The notes beneath the pieces were generated by a model. The model was given only the letters and a program-made list of their open reading frames with translations, had not been told where the DNA came from and ran no database searches. Below are positions 51,649 through 61,975 of a DNA stretch of 64,000 bases, piece after piece. Numbering within the stretch: the first letter of the stretch is position 1; each line of letters begins with the position of its first letter. The position numbers and the translations under genes are program-made. The DNA lies in NCBI GenBank assembly GCA_947177445.1, contig CAMWUL010000006.1:1-64000 (forward strand), given 5' to 3'. Origin of the DNA: an uncultured Lachnospiraceae bacterium. GTDB taxonomy: Bacteria > Bacillota > Clostridia > Lachnospirales > Lachnospiraceae.

Positions 51649-54513
51649 GTGGAAGAGATCAAGAAAATGCGGCCAAGAGAGTATATTAAAATCCGGGGGG
51701 CCTGCGAGCATAATCTGAAAAATATTGATGTGGACATTCCCAGGAATGAGCTGGTTGTTCTGACAGGAATGTCAGGATCCGGGAAATCCTCTCTGGCATT
51801 TGACACCATCTATGCAGAGGGTCAGCGCCGGTATATGGAATCCCTGTCCTCTTATGCAAGACAGTTTTTGGGACAGATGGAAAAACCCAATGTGGAGCGT
51901 ATCGACGGGTTATCTCCCGCCATTTCCATAGACCAAAAATCTACCAACCGAAATCCCCGTTCCACGGTGGGGACGGTGACAGAGATTTACGATTATTTCC
52001 GCCTGCTCTATGCCAGGATCGGGATCCCTCACTGTCCCAACTGTGGAAGAGAGATTGCAAGACAGACAGTGGATCAGATGGTGGATCAGATCATGCAGCT
52101 GCCCGAGGGGACCAGGCTGCAGCTGCTGGCGCCGGTGGTCCGGGGACGGAAGGGTGAGCACGTCAAGGTTCTGGAGCGTGCAAAGCGCAGCGGCTATGTG
52201 AGAGTACGGGTGGACGGCAGCCTGTACGAGCTGACGGAGGACATCTCTCTGGACAAGAATATAAAGCATAACATCGACATCGTGGTGGACCGTCTGGTGG
52301 TAAAGGACGGTATTCAGCGGAGACTTGCCGATTCTGCAGAAAACGTGCTTGCGCTGACGGACGGGCTCCTGGTGGTTGACGTGATCAATGGGGAGCCATT
52401 GACCTTCAGCCAGAATTTTGCCTGCCCGGACTGCGGAATAGGTATCAGTGAGATTGAGCCCCGGAGCTTTTCCTTTAACAATCCTTTCGGAGCCTGTCCG
52501 GAATGCTTCGGCCTGGGATACAAGATGGAGTTTGATGAGGAGCTGATGATCCCGGACCAGAGCCTCAGCATTAAAGAAGGAGCCATTGCGGTGGTGGGCT
52601 GGCAGTCCTGCGCGGACAAGGCGAGCTTTACCAATGCCATACTTCAGGCGCTCTGTAAAGAGTATCATTTTGATCTGGACACTCCCTTCAGAGAGTACCC
52701 GGAGAATATCAGAAAGGTTTTGCTCTATGGTACCGACGGCAGGGAGGTGGAGGTTCATTATCAGGGACAAAGGGGAAAGGGAGTCTATCCGGTGGCCTTT
52801 GAAGGACTGATCAGGAACGTGGAGCGGAAGTACAAGGAAACCTTTTCCGAGACCATGAAGCAGGAATACGAGAGCTTTATGCACATCACCCCCTGTAAGG
52901 AATGTAAGGGAATGCGTCTGAAAAAGGAGGCGCTGGCGGTGACGGTCTGCGATAAAAATATTTACGAGATCACTTCCATGTCTGTGAGAAACCTGTACGG
53001 CTTCCTGGAAGAGATGACCCTTACCTCCCAGCAGCAGCTGATCGGAAAGCAGATTTTAAAAGAGATCCGTGCCAGGGTGGGATTTCTGGTGGATGTGGGG
53101 CTGGAATATCTGTCTCTGTCCAGAGGAACGGGAACTTTGTCCGGAGGGGAAGCCCAGAGGATCCGTCTGGCCACCCAGATCGGTTCCGGCCTGGTGGGAG
53201 TCTGCTATATTTTGGACGAGCCCAGCATCGGCCTTCACCAGAGGGACAACGATAAGCTTCTGAATACACTGAAGAGCCTTCGGGATCTGGGAAATACCCT
53301 GATCGTGGTGGAACACGATGAGGATACCATGCTGGCGGCTGACTATGTGGTGGATATCGGACCGGGGGCGGGATCCCACGGAGGCCAGGTGGTAGCCTGC
53401 GGCACTGCGGAGGAGCTTATGCGGGTGCCCGATTCCGTTACCGGAAAATATCTGAGCGGCGAGATGGCGATTCCCGTGCCCAAGGTGCGCCGCACCCCTG
53501 CGGGCTGGCTGAAGGTGCTGGGAGCAAGGGAGAACAATCTGAAGAATATTGACGTGGAGTTTCCGCTGGGAGTACTGACCTGTGTCACAGGGGTATCGGG
53601 TTCGGGAAAAAGCTCCCTGGTAAACGAAATTCTGTACAAACATCTGGCCAGAGACTTGAACCGGGCCAGGTGCATACCCGGAAAACATAAGGACATTCAG
53701 GGACTGGAGAACCTGGACAAGGTGATCGATATCGACCAGTCGCCCATAGGCCGCACGCCGCGGTCCAATCCGGCCACCTACACGGGGGTTTTCGACCAGA
53801 TCAGAGATTTGTTTGCGTCCACTGCGGATGCCAAGGCCAAGGGTTACGGCAAGGGACGCTTCAGCTTTAACGTAAAGGGCGGGCGGTGCGAGGCCTGCGG
53901 CGGCGACGGAATCATCAAGATAGAGATGCACTTTCTGCCGGATGTGTATGTGCCCTGCGAGGTCTGCGGGGGCAAACGCTACAACCGGGAGACTCTGGAT
54001 GTGAAATATAAAGGGAAAAGTATTTTTGACGTGCTGGATATGACAGTGGAGGAGGCCCTTCCCTTTTTTGAGCATCTGCCCTCTATCAGAAGAAAGATAG
54101 AGACCCTGTATGATGTGGGGCTTTCCTATGTAAAGCTGGGACAGCCCTCCACCACCCTGTCGGGAGGAGAAGCCCAGCGGATCAAGCTGGCCACAGAGCT
54201 CAGCCGCAGAAGCACGGGAAGGACGATTTACATTTTGGACGAACCTACCACAGGGCTTCATTTTGCCGATGTGCATAAGCTGGTGGAGATCCTCCACAGG
54301 CTCGCGGACGGAGGAAATACCGTGGTGGTCATCGAACACAACCTGGACGTGATCAAAACGGCGGATTATATTATCGATATCGGCCCCGAGGGCGGCGACA
54401 GAGGGGGAACCGTGATCGCCAGCGGCACTCCGGAGGAAATTATAAAGGTTAAAAAATCCTACACAGGGACTTATGTGAAAAAAATGTTAGAAAAAGGAAA
54501 GAAAAAAGACTAA
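51649..54513 (+). CDS. uvrA: UvrABC excision nuclease subunit A
   Basis: A 954-residue ABC-type damage sensor of normal length. Both P-loops ([20 protein letters not shown] and [13 protein letters not shown]), both signatures ([12 protein letters not shown] and [12 protein letters not shown]) and three zinc modules ([17 protein letters not shown] with [17 protein letters not shown] with CEVCGGKRY) are intact. The GTG start follows AAAAGGAGAAAA. It lies 56 bases after uvrB and is probably cotranscribed from the SOS-regulated promoter. Confidence 0.97.
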   Translation: MEEIKKMRPREYIKIRGACEHNLKNIDVDIPRNELVVLTGMSGSGKSSLAFDTIYAEGQRRYMESLSSYARQFLGQMEKPNVERIDGLSPAISIDQKSTNRNPRSTVGTVTEIYDYFRLLYARIGIPHCPNCGREIARQTVDQMVDQIMQLPEGTRLQLLAPVVRGRKGEHVKVLERAKRSGYVRVRVDGSLYELTEDISLDKNIKHNIDIVVDRLVVKDGIQRRLADSAENVLALTDGLLVVDVINGEPLTFSQNFACPDCGIGISEIEPRSFSFNNPFGACPECFGLGYKMEFDEELMIPDQSLSIKEGAIAVVGWQSCADKASFTNAILQALCKEYHFDLDTPFREYPENIRKVLLYGTDGREVEVHYQGQRGKGVYPVAFEGLIRNVERKYKETFSETMKQEYESFMHITPCKECKGMRLKKEALAVTVCDKNIYEITSMSVRNLYGFLEEMTLTSQQQLIGKQILKEIRARVGFLVDVGLEYLSLSRGTGTLSGGEAQRIRLATQIGSGLVGVCYILDEPSIGLHQRDNDKLLNTLKSLRDLGNTLIVVEHDEDTMLAADYVVDIGPGAGSHGGQVVACGTAEELMRVPDSVTGKYLSGEMAIPVPKVRRTPAGWLKVLGARENNLKNIDVEFPLGVLTCVTGVSGSGKSSLVNEILYKHLARDLNRARCIPGKHKDIQGLENLDKVIDIDQSPIGRTPRSNPATYTGVFDQIRDLFASTADAKAKGYGKGRFSFNVKGGRCEACGGDGIIKIEMHFLPDVYVPCEVCGGKRYNRETLDVKYKGKSIFDVLDMTVEEALPFFEHLPSIRRKIETLYDVGLSYVKLGQPSTTLSGGEAQRIKLATELSRRSTGRTIYILDEPTTGLHFADVHKLVEILHRLADGGNTVVVIEHNLDVIKTADYIIDIGPEGGDRGGTVIASGTPEEIIKVKKSYTGTYVKKMLEKGKKKD

Positions 54514-54677
54514 AGTGTTTATGGGTGCAGTCCGATAAAAAATATATCGGAGCAAGGACGCTGCATGGAGACGGAAGGATTCGTTTTTCAGGGGCGTCCT
54601 TTGTGGTGTATGCGGGCAGGCTGAGCTGTTAATAAAAATTTTTTATAAAAGCTCTATGAAAATTGAAATTTTTCGGT

Positions 54678-54683
54678 TATAAT
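54678..54683 (+). promoter_or_regulatory. -10 element upstream of the mreB-like gene
   Basis: A perfect TATAAT lies 62 bases before the predicted start, but no good -35 is found at 16-18 bases (TATGAA at 17). The upstream 54620-54660 is AT-rich and could serve as an UP element. Confidence 0.4.
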
Positions 54684-54745
54684 GGACACTGTATGACTGC
54701 TTATAGATTAAAATATCCGAAACATCAGAAAGGGGTATGCATAGC

Positions 54746-55738
54746 ATGCAGTGCACAGATATCGGAATCGATTTGGGAACAGCCAGCATTTTAGTATACA
54801 TCAGAGGAAAAGGGGTCGTATTAAAGGAGCCCTCCGTTGTTGCATTTGACAGAGATACAAACAAGATTAAGGCCATCGGTGAGGATGCCCGGCTTATGCT
54901 GGGAAGAACCCCGGGAAACATTGTGGCGGTAAGACCTCTGCGCCAGGGTGTCATTTCGGACTATACGGTAACCGAGAAAATGATGAAGTATTTTATTCAG
55001 AAGGCGCTGGGGAAGCGAACCTTCCGCAAGCCCCGGATCGCAGTCTGTGTGCCCAGCGGCGTTACGGAAGTGGAGAAGAAGGCGGTGGAGGATGCCACCT
55101 ACCAGGCGGGAGCCCGGGAAGTGGCTATTATTGAAGAACCCATTGCGGCGGCTATCGGTGCGGGGATCGACATTTCAAAGCCCTGCGGCAATATGATCGT
55201 GGACATCGGCGGCGGAACCTCCGACATTGCGGTGATCTCCCTGGGAGGCACTGTGGTAAGCGCATCCATCAAGATTGCGGGAGACGATTTTGACGAAGCC
55301 ATTGTCCGTTATATGCGCAAGAAGCATAATCTGCTGATCGGTGAAAGGACGGCAGAGGATTTGAAGATAAAGATCGGTTCTGCCTACAGGAGAGCCGAGA
55401 TCGATTACATGGATGTGCGAGGACGCAACCTGGTAACGGGGCTTCCCAAAACGGTGAAGGTATCCTCCGAGGAGACCGAGGAGGCGCTCCGGGAAACTAC
55501 GGCCCAGATCGTAGAGACCATTCACAGCGTGCTGGAAAAGACGCCTCCCGAGCTGGCGGCGGATATTGCAGACAGAGGCATTGTGCTCACCGGAGGCGGG
55601 AGCCTGCTGAGAGGGCTGGAGGAGCTGATCTGTGCGAAGACCGGCATCAACACCATGACGGCGGAGGATCCGCTCACTGCGGTGGCTGTGGGTACAGGAA
55701 GATATGTAGAGTTTTTGTCCGGCTATCGCGAGGACTGA
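54746..55738 (+). CDS. MreB/Mbl-type cell shape protein
   Basis: A 330-residue bacterial actin. It has phosphate-1 motif DIGIDLGTAS, GEDARLMLGRTPGNI, the phosphate-2 motif IVDIGGGTSDIAVISLGG and adenosine motif GIVLTGGGSLLRGLEE. The gene order with two flagellar rod genes behind it matches mbl-flhO-flhP of Bacillus subtilis, so Mbl is the likely counterpart. The ATG at 54746 aligns best with Mbl N-termini; the ATG at 54737 sits too close to AAAGGGG. Confidence 0.93.
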   Translation: MQCTDIGIDLGTASILVYIRGKGVVLKEPSVVAFDRDTNKIKAIGEDARLMLGRTPGNIVAVRPLRQGVISDYTVTEKMMKYFIQKALGKRTFRKPRIAVCVPSGVTEVEKKAVEDATYQAGAREVAIIEEPIAAAIGAGIDISKPCGNMIVDIGGGTSDIAVISLGGTVVSASIKIAGDDFDEAIVRYMRKKHNLLIGERTAEDLKIKIGSAYRRAEIDYMDVRGRNLVTGLPKTVKVSSEETEEALRETTAQIVETIHSVLEKTPPELAADIADRGIVLTGGGSLLRGLEELICAKTGINTMTAEDPLTAVAVGTGRYVEFLSGYRED

Positions 55739-55754
55739 TAACAGGAGGCATAAA

Positions 55755-56531
55755 ATGTTAAAAGGGCTGTATACTGCATACACGGGTATGCTCAACGAGC
55801 AGCACAGAATGGATACGCTGACCAATAACCTTGCAAATGCAAGCACTGTGGGATTTAAAAAGGAAGGGGCTACCAGCCAGGCCTTTGACAGTATCCTGAC
55901 GGTGAAGGTCAAAGACCAGTCCGTGGGAACCAAGAACGTGGAGCGCATGGGAAGAAACAATCCCGGCGTGCGCATCGGGGAAAATTATACGGATTTTACC
56001 CAGGGATCTTTTCGGATAACGGACAATACCTACGACCTGGCGCTGGCAGGCGAGGGCTTCTTTGCCGTTGAGTTTACCAACAAGGCGGGAGAGACTTCCA
56101 CTATGTATACCCGGGCGGGGCAGTTTACGCTGAACAGGGAAGGCTATCTGGTGACGGAGGACGGAGATTATGTGCTGGATACCCAGAACCGGAGAATCCG
56201 CCTCAATACTCTCGCGGAGAGCCAGATCAGCGACGACGGCACCATCAGCCAGAACGGGGTGAATGTGGCCAGGATTCAGGTGACGGATTTTGAGGATTAT
56301 AACTATCTGGAAAAATATGGAGAAACCTATTACCGCCCTGTGGAGGGGGCCAGAACCACAACTGCCTCCGCGGAGGTGAAGTCAGGATATCTGGAGATGG
56401 CAAACGTGCAGATTGTTTCCGAGATGGTCAATCTGATCAGTATTACCAGGGCTTATGAGAGCAGCCAGAAAATCATTCAGACCTATGACGGTTCTCTGGA
56501 AATTGCTGTGAATCAGCTGGGCAAGGTATAA
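55755..56531 (+). CDS. Flagellar rod/hook-basal body protein (FlhO/FlgF-like)
   Basis: A 258-residue axial protein of the FlgF/FlgG class. The N-terminal rod motif MDTLTNNLANASTVGFKKEG and the C-terminal helix ANVQIVSEMVNLISITRAYESSQKIIQTYD, which pack in the rod, are both present. In Bacillus the corresponding gene flhO lies directly after mbl. It is exported by the flagellar type III system, whose genes are not in the window. Confidence 0.88.
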   Translation: MLKGLYTAYTGMLNEQHRMDTLTNNLANASTVGFKKEGATSQAFDSILTVKVKDQSVGTKNVERMGRNNPGVRIGENYTDFTQGSFRITDNTYDLALAGEGFFAVEFTNKAGETSTMYTRAGQFTLNREGYLVTEDGDYVLDTQNRRIRLNTLAESQISDDGTISQNGVNVARIQVTDFEDYNYLEKYGETYYRPVEGARTTTASAEVKSGYLEMANVQIVSEMVNLISITRAYESSQKIIQTYDGSLEIAVNQLGKV

Positions 56532-56605
56532 GGCGCTGACGGCTGATGCATTGATGGGAGCTTAAATTGGCAGGAGTGCAGATATTTTAAGGGAGGCATA
56601 TTGAC

Positions 56606-57421
56606 ATGGTACGGAGTTTATGGACGGCTGCAACCGGGATGATCGCCCAGCAGACAAATATTGATACGATCGCAAACAATCTGTCCAACGTGAATACACA
56701 GGGCTATAAGACCCAGGTAAATGAGTTTAAGAGCCTGCTGTATCAGACGCTGCAGACCAAAACCACCACAGCCAACGGGGATCAGAAGCCCACCAGCGCA
56801 CAGGTAGGACTTGGCGTGCGGAATTCTGCCATCACCACGGTCTTTAAGCAGGGACCTCTGCTGGCCTCCGAAAGTGAAACGGCATTTGCCATCGACGGCA
56901 AGGGCTTTTTTGCGGTGAGAGGAGCAGACGGAAATACATACTACACCAGAAACGGCAATCTGCAGTTCACACTGGGCACCACGGGGAATATGCTGGCCAC
57001 CAGCGACGGACTGCCTGTTTTGAATACGGCGGGCCAGCCCATTATTCTGGGCACGAATTACCTTCTGAATAAGGTGAGCGTGGATAAGGACGGCAGGATC
57101 TGTTATCCTGACGCAAATGAGAATCCCCAGCCCATCGGGATTAGCATCGGACTTTTCCAGTTTAATAATCCCAACGGTCTTGACAGGCTGGAGGACAGCC
57201 TTTATGCCCAGACAGCGGCCAGCGGCCAGCCGATCAACGAGGCTACAAACGCTAATGTGGAAAAAAGTAAGGTGCTCCAGAAATATCTGGAGGGCTCCGG
57301 TGTACAGGTAGTGGATGAGATGGTCAATATGATTGTGGCCCAGCGTGCCTATGAGCTGAACTCCAAGGCGGTAACTGCCTCCGACGAAATGCTTCAGCAG
57401 GCCAATAACCTGAGACGCTAA
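56606..57421 (+). CDS. Flagellar distal rod protein (FlhP/FlgG-like)
   Basis: A 271-residue axial protein. It has the rod signature ATGMIAQQTNIDTIANNLSNVNTQGYK and the C-terminal helix VQVVDEMVNMIVAQRAYELNSKAVTASDEMLQQANNLRR. FlgG-type proteins form the distal rod. It lies 74 bases after the FlhO-like gene with GGGAGG upstream of the ATG, and is followed by a FlgJ-like rod-cap protein. Confidence 0.9.
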   Translation: MVRSLWTAATGMIAQQTNIDTIANNLSNVNTQGYKTQVNEFKSLLYQTLQTKTTTANGDQKPTSAQVGLGVRNSAITTVFKQGPLLASESETAFAIDGKGFFAVRGADGNTYYTRNGNLQFTLGTTGNMLATSDGLPVLNTAGQPIILGTNYLLNKVSVDKDGRICYPDANENPQPIGISIGLFQFNNPNGLDRLEDSLYAQTAASGQPINEATNANVEKSKVLQKYLEGSGVQVVDEMVNMIVAQRAYELNSKAVTASDEMLQQANNLRR

Positions 57422-57548
57422 GCGACGCTTTGAGGCTGCCTGCAGTATAATTTCGGCCTGAAGGAAGAATGGGGCAGTCGGCGGCCCCGGGGACGCGGAC
57501 GGGAGATATAGAAGAGAGGACAGCCCGGTATGGGCAGGGGGTATGGAT

Positions 57549-57974
57549 ATGGATTTCAGCAATATAACAGCCATGTACAGCGATACATATGCCAATGCGG
57601 CGAACCAGTCGGCGGCAAAGCTGCAGAACAAGGTAAGCGGAACGGATTATTCCAAGGCTACTGACGACGAGCTGCTGGATGCCTGTAAACAGTTTGAGGC
57701 ATATTTTATCGAGCAGATGTATAAGTCCATGATGAAGACGGTGCCTTCCGGGGAAGGAATGTCCGGATCTACCAGCAGTCTTTTGGATTACTATAAGGAT
57801 CAGATGATTCAGAGTATGGCGGAGCAGACTACCGACCAGAGCAGTCTGGGACTGGCGAGGATGCTTTATGAGCAGATGAAGCGCAATTACGGGCTGACAG
57901 AAGTCCCGGACAACGGCGCAGAGGCCGGAGCCGAAGGGACGGAAGCCGATTCTTCGACGGTTCCTGCTCTGTGA
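57549..57974 (+). CDS. FlgJ-type rod-binding protein without muramidase domain
   Basis: A 141-residue protein corresponding to the N-terminal rod-cap domain of FlgJ (DDELLDACKQFEAYFIEQMYKSMMKTVPS, LLDYYKDQMIQSMAEQ, GLARMLYEQMKRNY). The C-terminal muramidase domain of proteobacterial FlgJ is absent, as in most Gram-positives, and the tail is Glu/Ala-rich. The second ATG (57549) has GGGGG at a suitable distance; the first (57543) is too close. Confidence 0.85.
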   Translation: MDFSNITAMYSDTYANAANQSAAKLQNKVSGTDYSKATDDELLDACKQFEAYFIEQMYKSMMKTVPSGEGMSGSTSSLLDYYKDQMIQSMAEQTTDQSSLGLARMLYEQMKRNYGLTEVPDNGAEAGAEGTEADSSTVPAL

Positions 57975-58016
57975 TTGAATGAGTTTGCTTCAAAAGAGTA
58001 AAATATAGGAAAATAT

Positions 58017-58044
58017 AAAGCTGCTGGGAACAGGCAGCTTTTTT
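58017..58044 (+). terminator. Intrinsic terminator closing the mreB-flagellar operon
   Basis: AAAGCTGC (58017-58024) pairs with GCAGCTTT (58034-58041), and a T-run continues to 58044. It lies 30 bases before the recD2 start, so recD2 needs its own promoter or read-through. Confidence 0.85.
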
Positions 58045-58073
58045 GCATATTCCTTAAATGAGCGGAGGATAAA

Positions 58074-60314
58074 ATGGAAACCGTAAGCGGTTATGTGGAA
58101 CACATCATTTTTCAGAATAAGGAAAACGGCTATACCGTCCTGAACCTGATGGCAGGAGAGGATGAGGTGGTCTGCGTGGGGATGTGCGGCGGTTTGGGCC
58201 AGGGAGAAAATGTTTCTGTTCAGGGCGAATATGTGGATCATCCAGTATACGGCAGACAGCTCAAGATCAGCAGTTTTCGGATTGAGACGCCGAAGGACTC
58301 CGCCGGTATCGAGAGATATTTGGCATCCGGGGCCATCCGCGGCATCGGGGTATCTCTTGCTGCCCGCATTGTCAGGAAATTCGGGGATGACACCCTGCGC
58401 ATCATAGAGGAAGAGCCGGAGCGGCTGGCGGAGATCAAAGGAATCAGCCAGCAGAAGGCCCGGGAGATCGCTCTGCAGGTGGAGGAAAAGAAGGATCTGC
58501 GGGATGCGCTGATTTATCTGCAGCAATATGGCATATCCAATACCATGGCTGTGAAGATATATGAGACCTACGGCATGGAGCTTTATGGTATTCTGAAGGA
58601 AAATCCATACCGACTGGCGGAGGACATTAAGGGAATCGGCTTTAAGCTGGCAGATGAGCTGGCGGTCCGGCTGGGGATCCGTGCAGATTCCGAGTACCGT
58701 ATTCGCAGCGGCATCCTGTACACACTTCTGCAGGCTGTGGGGGAGGGGCACTGCTTTCTGCCCATGAATACGCTTCTGGAAAAGGCACATATGCTGTTAC
58801 ATGTGGCACCGGAGGAAATCAGACCTCAGGCGGACAATCTGATGATGGATAAAAAGCTGGTGATCAGGGGGGAGAAGGTATTCGCGGCGTCTTATTATTA
58901 TGCGGAGATGAATTGCGCCGGAATGCTGCGGGAGCTGAGCATTCCCATGTGGAAGGACGAGGAGATGCCCGGGCAGAGCAGGGAGCTGGAAAAGCAGTTA
59001 GACCAACTGGCTAAAGAGCTGAAGATGGAGCTGGACCAGCTGCAGCTGCAGGCGGTTACAGAGAGCGTCAGAAACGGGCTTTTCATTTTGTCGGGAGGAC
59101 CGGGGACGGGAAAGACCACCACCATAAACATGATGATACGCTATTTTGAGGCGGAAGGACTGGATATTTTTCTGGGAGCACCCACGGGAAGAGCGGCAAA
59201 GCGGATGACAGAGGCCACCGGATTTGAAGCCAGAACCATTCACCGTATGCTGGAGCTGAACAGCGCGCTTTCCGATGAGGATACCCGGAAGATCCGGTTT
59301 GAGCGAAACGAGAATAATCCGCTGGAGGCGGACGTGGTCATAATAGATGAGATGTCCATGGTGGACATTCAGCTGTTTCAGGCGCTGCTTCGGGCCGTGG
59401 CGCCCGGGACCAGACTGATTCTGGTGGGAGATGTGGATCAGCTTCCCAGCGTGGGCCCGGGGCAGGTGCTGAAGGATCTGATCCACAGCGGAGCCTTTCC
59501 CATGGTGGAATTGAAAAAAATATTCCGTCAGGCAAAAGAAAGCGATATTATTGTCAATGCGCATCGGATCAATTGCGGCCAGCAGATCGCGCTGGACAAT
59601 AAGTCCCGGGACTTTTTCTTTTTGGAAAGACAGGATGTCAATGTAATATACAAGCATATGATACAACTGATCAGGGAAAAGCTGCCCAAGTATGTTCAGG
59701 CACAGCCTTTTGACATTCAGGTGCTGACCCCTATGCGGAAGGGGAGCCTGGGATGTGAGACCTTAAACGGAATCCTTCAGCAATATCTGAATCCTCCCGA
59801 CGGCCGCAAAAAGGAGCATGTCAGCGGGAATACTGTTTATCGTCAAGGCGACAAGGTTATGCAGGTAAAAAACAATTATCAGCTGGAGTGGGAGGTCGTC
59901 AGCCGCTATGGGATTCCCGTGGAGCACGGAGTGGGTGTGTTCAACGGGGATATGGGGCGCATTTTGGAGATCAACGAGACAGCTTCCTGCCTGGTGGTGG
60001 AATACGAGGAGCAGCGCAGGGTGACATATCCATTTACACTGCTGGAGGAGCTGGAGCTGTCCTACGCCGTCACCATACACAAATCTCAGGGAAGCGAATA
60101 TCCCGCGGTGATTCTGCCGCTGCTTTCGGGACCTAAAATGCTTTTTAACAGGAATCTCCTTTATACGGCAATCACCAGGGCCAGAAGCTGCGTCACGATT
60201 CTGGGCAGCAGCGATACGGTGCGGGGAATGATCGACAATGCCAGTGAAAATCGAAGGTATACGGCGCTGAATGAGCGGATACGGGAAATTCAGGAGGCAG
60301 GAGGAGACTTTTGA
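58074..60314 (+). CDS. RecD2-type ATP-dependent DNA helicase
   Basis: A 746-residue superfamily 1B 5'-3' helicase of the RecD2/YrrC type, which works without RecBC. The N-terminal OB and helix-hairpin-helix region (AEIKGISQQKAREIAL) is followed by Walker A GGPGTGKTTTINMM, DEMSMVD, the Gln-containing GDVDQLPSVGPGQVL and the C-terminal motif AVTIHKSQGSEYPAVILPL. It acts in DNA repair and replication fork processing. Its stop overlaps the start of comF by four bases. Confidence 0.93.
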   Translation: METVSGYVEHIIFQNKENGYTVLNLMAGEDEVVCVGMCGGLGQGENVSVQGEYVDHPVYGRQLKISSFRIETPKDSAGIERYLASGAIRGIGVSLAARIVRKFGDDTLRIIEEEPERLAEIKGISQQKAREIALQVEEKKDLRDALIYLQQYGISNTMAVKIYETYGMELYGILKENPYRLAEDIKGIGFKLADELAVRLGIRADSEYRIRSGILYTLLQAVGEGHCFLPMNTLLEKAHMLLHVAPEEIRPQADNLMMDKKLVIRGEKVFAASYYYAEMNCAGMLRELSIPMWKDEEMPGQSRELEKQLDQLAKELKMELDQLQLQAVTESVRNGLFILSGGPGTGKTTTINMMIRYFEAEGLDIFLGAPTGRAAKRMTEATGFEARTIHRMLELNSALSDEDTRKIRFERNENNPLEADVVIIDEMSMVDIQLFQALLRAVAPGTRLILVGDVDQLPSVGPGQVLKDLIHSGAFPMVELKKIFRQAKESDIIVNAHRINCGQQIALDNKSRDFFFLERQDVNVIYKHMIQLIREKLPKYVQAQPFDIQVLTPMRKGSLGCETLNGILQQYLNPPDGRKKEHVSGNTVYRQGDKVMQVKNNYQLEWEVVSRYGIPVEHGVGVFNGDMGRILEINETASCLVVEYEEQRRVTYPFTLLEELELSYAVTIHKSQGSEYPAVILPLLSGPKMLFNRNLLYTAITRARSCVTILGSSDTVRGMIDNASENRRYTALNERIREIQEAGGDF

Positions 60315-61039
60315 AAATACTCAAAATATTGAAACGGACAGCAGAAGGGGCGGCAGATCTGTTGTTTCCCCGGCGGTGTCCCGTGTGCGACGGGATCGTG
60401 AGAGAGGCAGGGGAGAAAATATGTCTGTCCTGTCTGGGCAAATTGAAGCTTTTGACGCCTCCCTGGTGTCTGTGCTGCGGAAAAAAGCTTTCGGAGGAGA
60501 CGGAATATTGTCCTGAATGCAGGGAGACAAAGCAGCCCTTTGCCAGAGGAAGAATGCTTTATGAATACCAGAGTGCGGCGCCTGGCATCTACCGTTTTAA
60601 GTATGGAGGCCGAAGAGAGTATGCCGATTTTTTCGGAGAGCAGGCGGCGCTTTATCTGGGTGATTTTATAAGATCGGTTACTCCGCAGGCCCTGATTCCC
60701 ATTCCTCTTCATAAAAAGCGGGAGAGAAAGCGCGGATATAATCAGGCAGAGCTGCTGGCCGAGGCCATAGGACGCCGTATGGGAGTGCCGGTTTTGCGCA
60801 GAGCGCTGGTGAGGACAAGGAATACTGTCCCTCTGAAATGCCTAAATCCTTTAGAACGCCAAAATAATTTGAAAAGGGCTTTTAAAATAGCGCGAAATGA
60901 TGTAAAATTAAAGACGATTATAATTATTGACGACATTTATACCACTGGAAGCACGATAAAGGAAGCGGCAAGGGTACTGAAGCAGGCCGGTGCGGAGAAG
61001 GTATACTTCATCACTCTGGCCGGCGGATCCGGCATTTGA
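60311..61039 (+). CDS. comF: ComF family phosphoribosyltransferase-like protein
   Basis: A 242-residue protein with an N-terminal four-cysteine zinc module (FPRRCPVCDG, CLSCLGKL, CLCCGKKL, CPECRE) and a phosphoribosyltransferase domain. The PRPP-binding motif TIIIIDDIYTTGSTIKEAA and the preceding IPIPLHKKRERKRGYNQAELLAEAI are typical of ComFC/GntX. In competent bacteria ComFC is needed for uptake of single-stranded DNA. The TTG start follows GGAGGAG and overlaps recD2. Confidence 0.9.
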   Translation: MKILKILKRTAEGAADLLFPRRCPVCDGIVREAGEKICLSCLGKLKLLTPPWCLCCGKKLSEETEYCPECRETKQPFARGRMLYEYQSAAPGIYRFKYGGRREYADFFGEQAALYLGDFIRSVTPQALIPIPLHKKRERKRGYNQAELLAEAIGRRMGVPVLRRALVRTRNTVPLKCLNPLERQNNLKRAFKIARNDVKLKTIIIIDDIYTTGSTIKEAARVLKQAGAEKVYFITLAGGSGI

Positions 61040-61109
61040 GCGGGGCACCGCAGGGAAGCCGGTTTTCCCAAAATAACCGCAAAGCACAAAACGCAATATG
61101 GAGGATACT

Positions 61110-61514
61110 ATGAATATCAGAAATTGCAGAACTTGTGGTAGGATTTTCAATTATGTATCTGGGCCCGCCATCTGTCCTGCCTGCCGTGACAGCCTGGAAG
61201 CAAAGTTTCAGCAGGTGAAGGATTATATCCGGGACAACAGGGGCGTGGGGATCCAGGAGGTGGCTGATGCATGTGAGGTGGAATCTGCCCAGATCCGCCA
61301 GTGGCTGCGGGAGGAAAGGCTGGAGCTGACGCCGGATTCTCCCATGGTACTGAACTGTGAGAACTGCGGCGAGCCTATCCGCAGCGGCCGGTTTTGTCCC
61401 AAGTGCAAGGATAACATGGCAAAGAACTTTAACGATGTGCTCAATGCCGGAAAGCCTGCGCCGCCCGAGCCCAAACACGATGAACCTCAAAAAAATAAGA
61501 TGAGATTTCTGTAA
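61110..61514 (+). CDS. Flagellar-operon zinc protein (YvyF/TIGR03826 type)
   Basis: A 134-residue protein with two zinc-binding cysteine pairs at the N-terminus (NCRTCGRIF and CPACRDSLE), a helix-turn-helix-like middle (VGIQEVADACEVESAQIRQWLREERL) and a second pair set near the C-terminus (NCENCGEPI and CPKCKDN). It matches YvyF, found between comF and flgM in Bacillus and linked to flagellar expression. The ATG at 61110 is chosen because GGAGG lies just upstream. It follows comF as in Bacillus, but flgM is missing. Confidence 0.85.
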   Translation: MNIRNCRTCGRIFNYVSGPAICPACRDSLEAKFQQVKDYIRDNRGVGIQEVADACEVESAQIRQWLREERLELTPDSPMVLNCENCGEPIRSGRFCPKCKDNMAKNFNDVLNAGKPAPPEPKHDEPQKNKMRFL

Positions 61515-61544
61515 AAGCGAGGCTGCAGCCGCGGGAGGTTAACT

Positions 61545-61937
61545 ATGCTGAATGAAGACCGCGTGATTCTAATGACACATATGGCATCATATGAGTGCGG
61601 AGAAGGAAAGAGAAATGTGAAAATAGGAAACTATTTTCGCAGCGATTACATCGCTGTGCAGGTGCTGAAGGCGCTGATCTGTGGTACCATCGCTTTCGGG
61701 ATCGTGTTTGCGCTGTATATTTTTTATGACCTGGAAGGGTTTATGCTGGACATTTATAAGATTGATCTGCTGGGCTTTGCAAAAAATGTTCTGACCTGGT
61801 ATGCCGTAAGCGTATTGGGATACAGCGCTCTGACATATGTGGTATGTACAATCCGCTACGCCAGGGCAAAAAAGAGCCTGAAGCGCTACTATCAAAATTT
61901 AAAGAAACTGAATTCTCTGTATCATGAGGATGCTTAG
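61545..61937 (+). CDS. Hypothetical two-helix membrane protein
   Basis: A 130-residue protein with a soluble N-terminus of about 40 residues, two hydrophobic helices (about 43-62 and 80-103) and a basic C-terminal tail (RYARAKKSLKRYYQNLKKL). I recognise no domain. GGGAGG precedes the ATG. It sits between the YvyF-like gene and the membrane protein upstream of cdaA, with small gaps, so it may belong to either transcript. Confidence 0.7.
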   Translation: MLNEDRVILMTHMASYECGEGKRNVKIGNYFRSDYIAVQVLKALICGTIAFGIVFALYIFYDLEGFMLDIYKIDLLGFAKNVLTWYAVSVLGYSALTYVVCTIRYARAKKSLKRYYQNLKKLNSLYHEDA

Positions 61938-61975
61938 CAGGACACAAAAAAAGAGGATTCGGTTGGAGGACTTCA

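Noticed and set aside
54553..54603. Hairpin AAGGACGC/GCGTCCTT after uvrA as a terminator
   Set aside because: The loop is over 30 bases and no T-tract follows the 3' arm.
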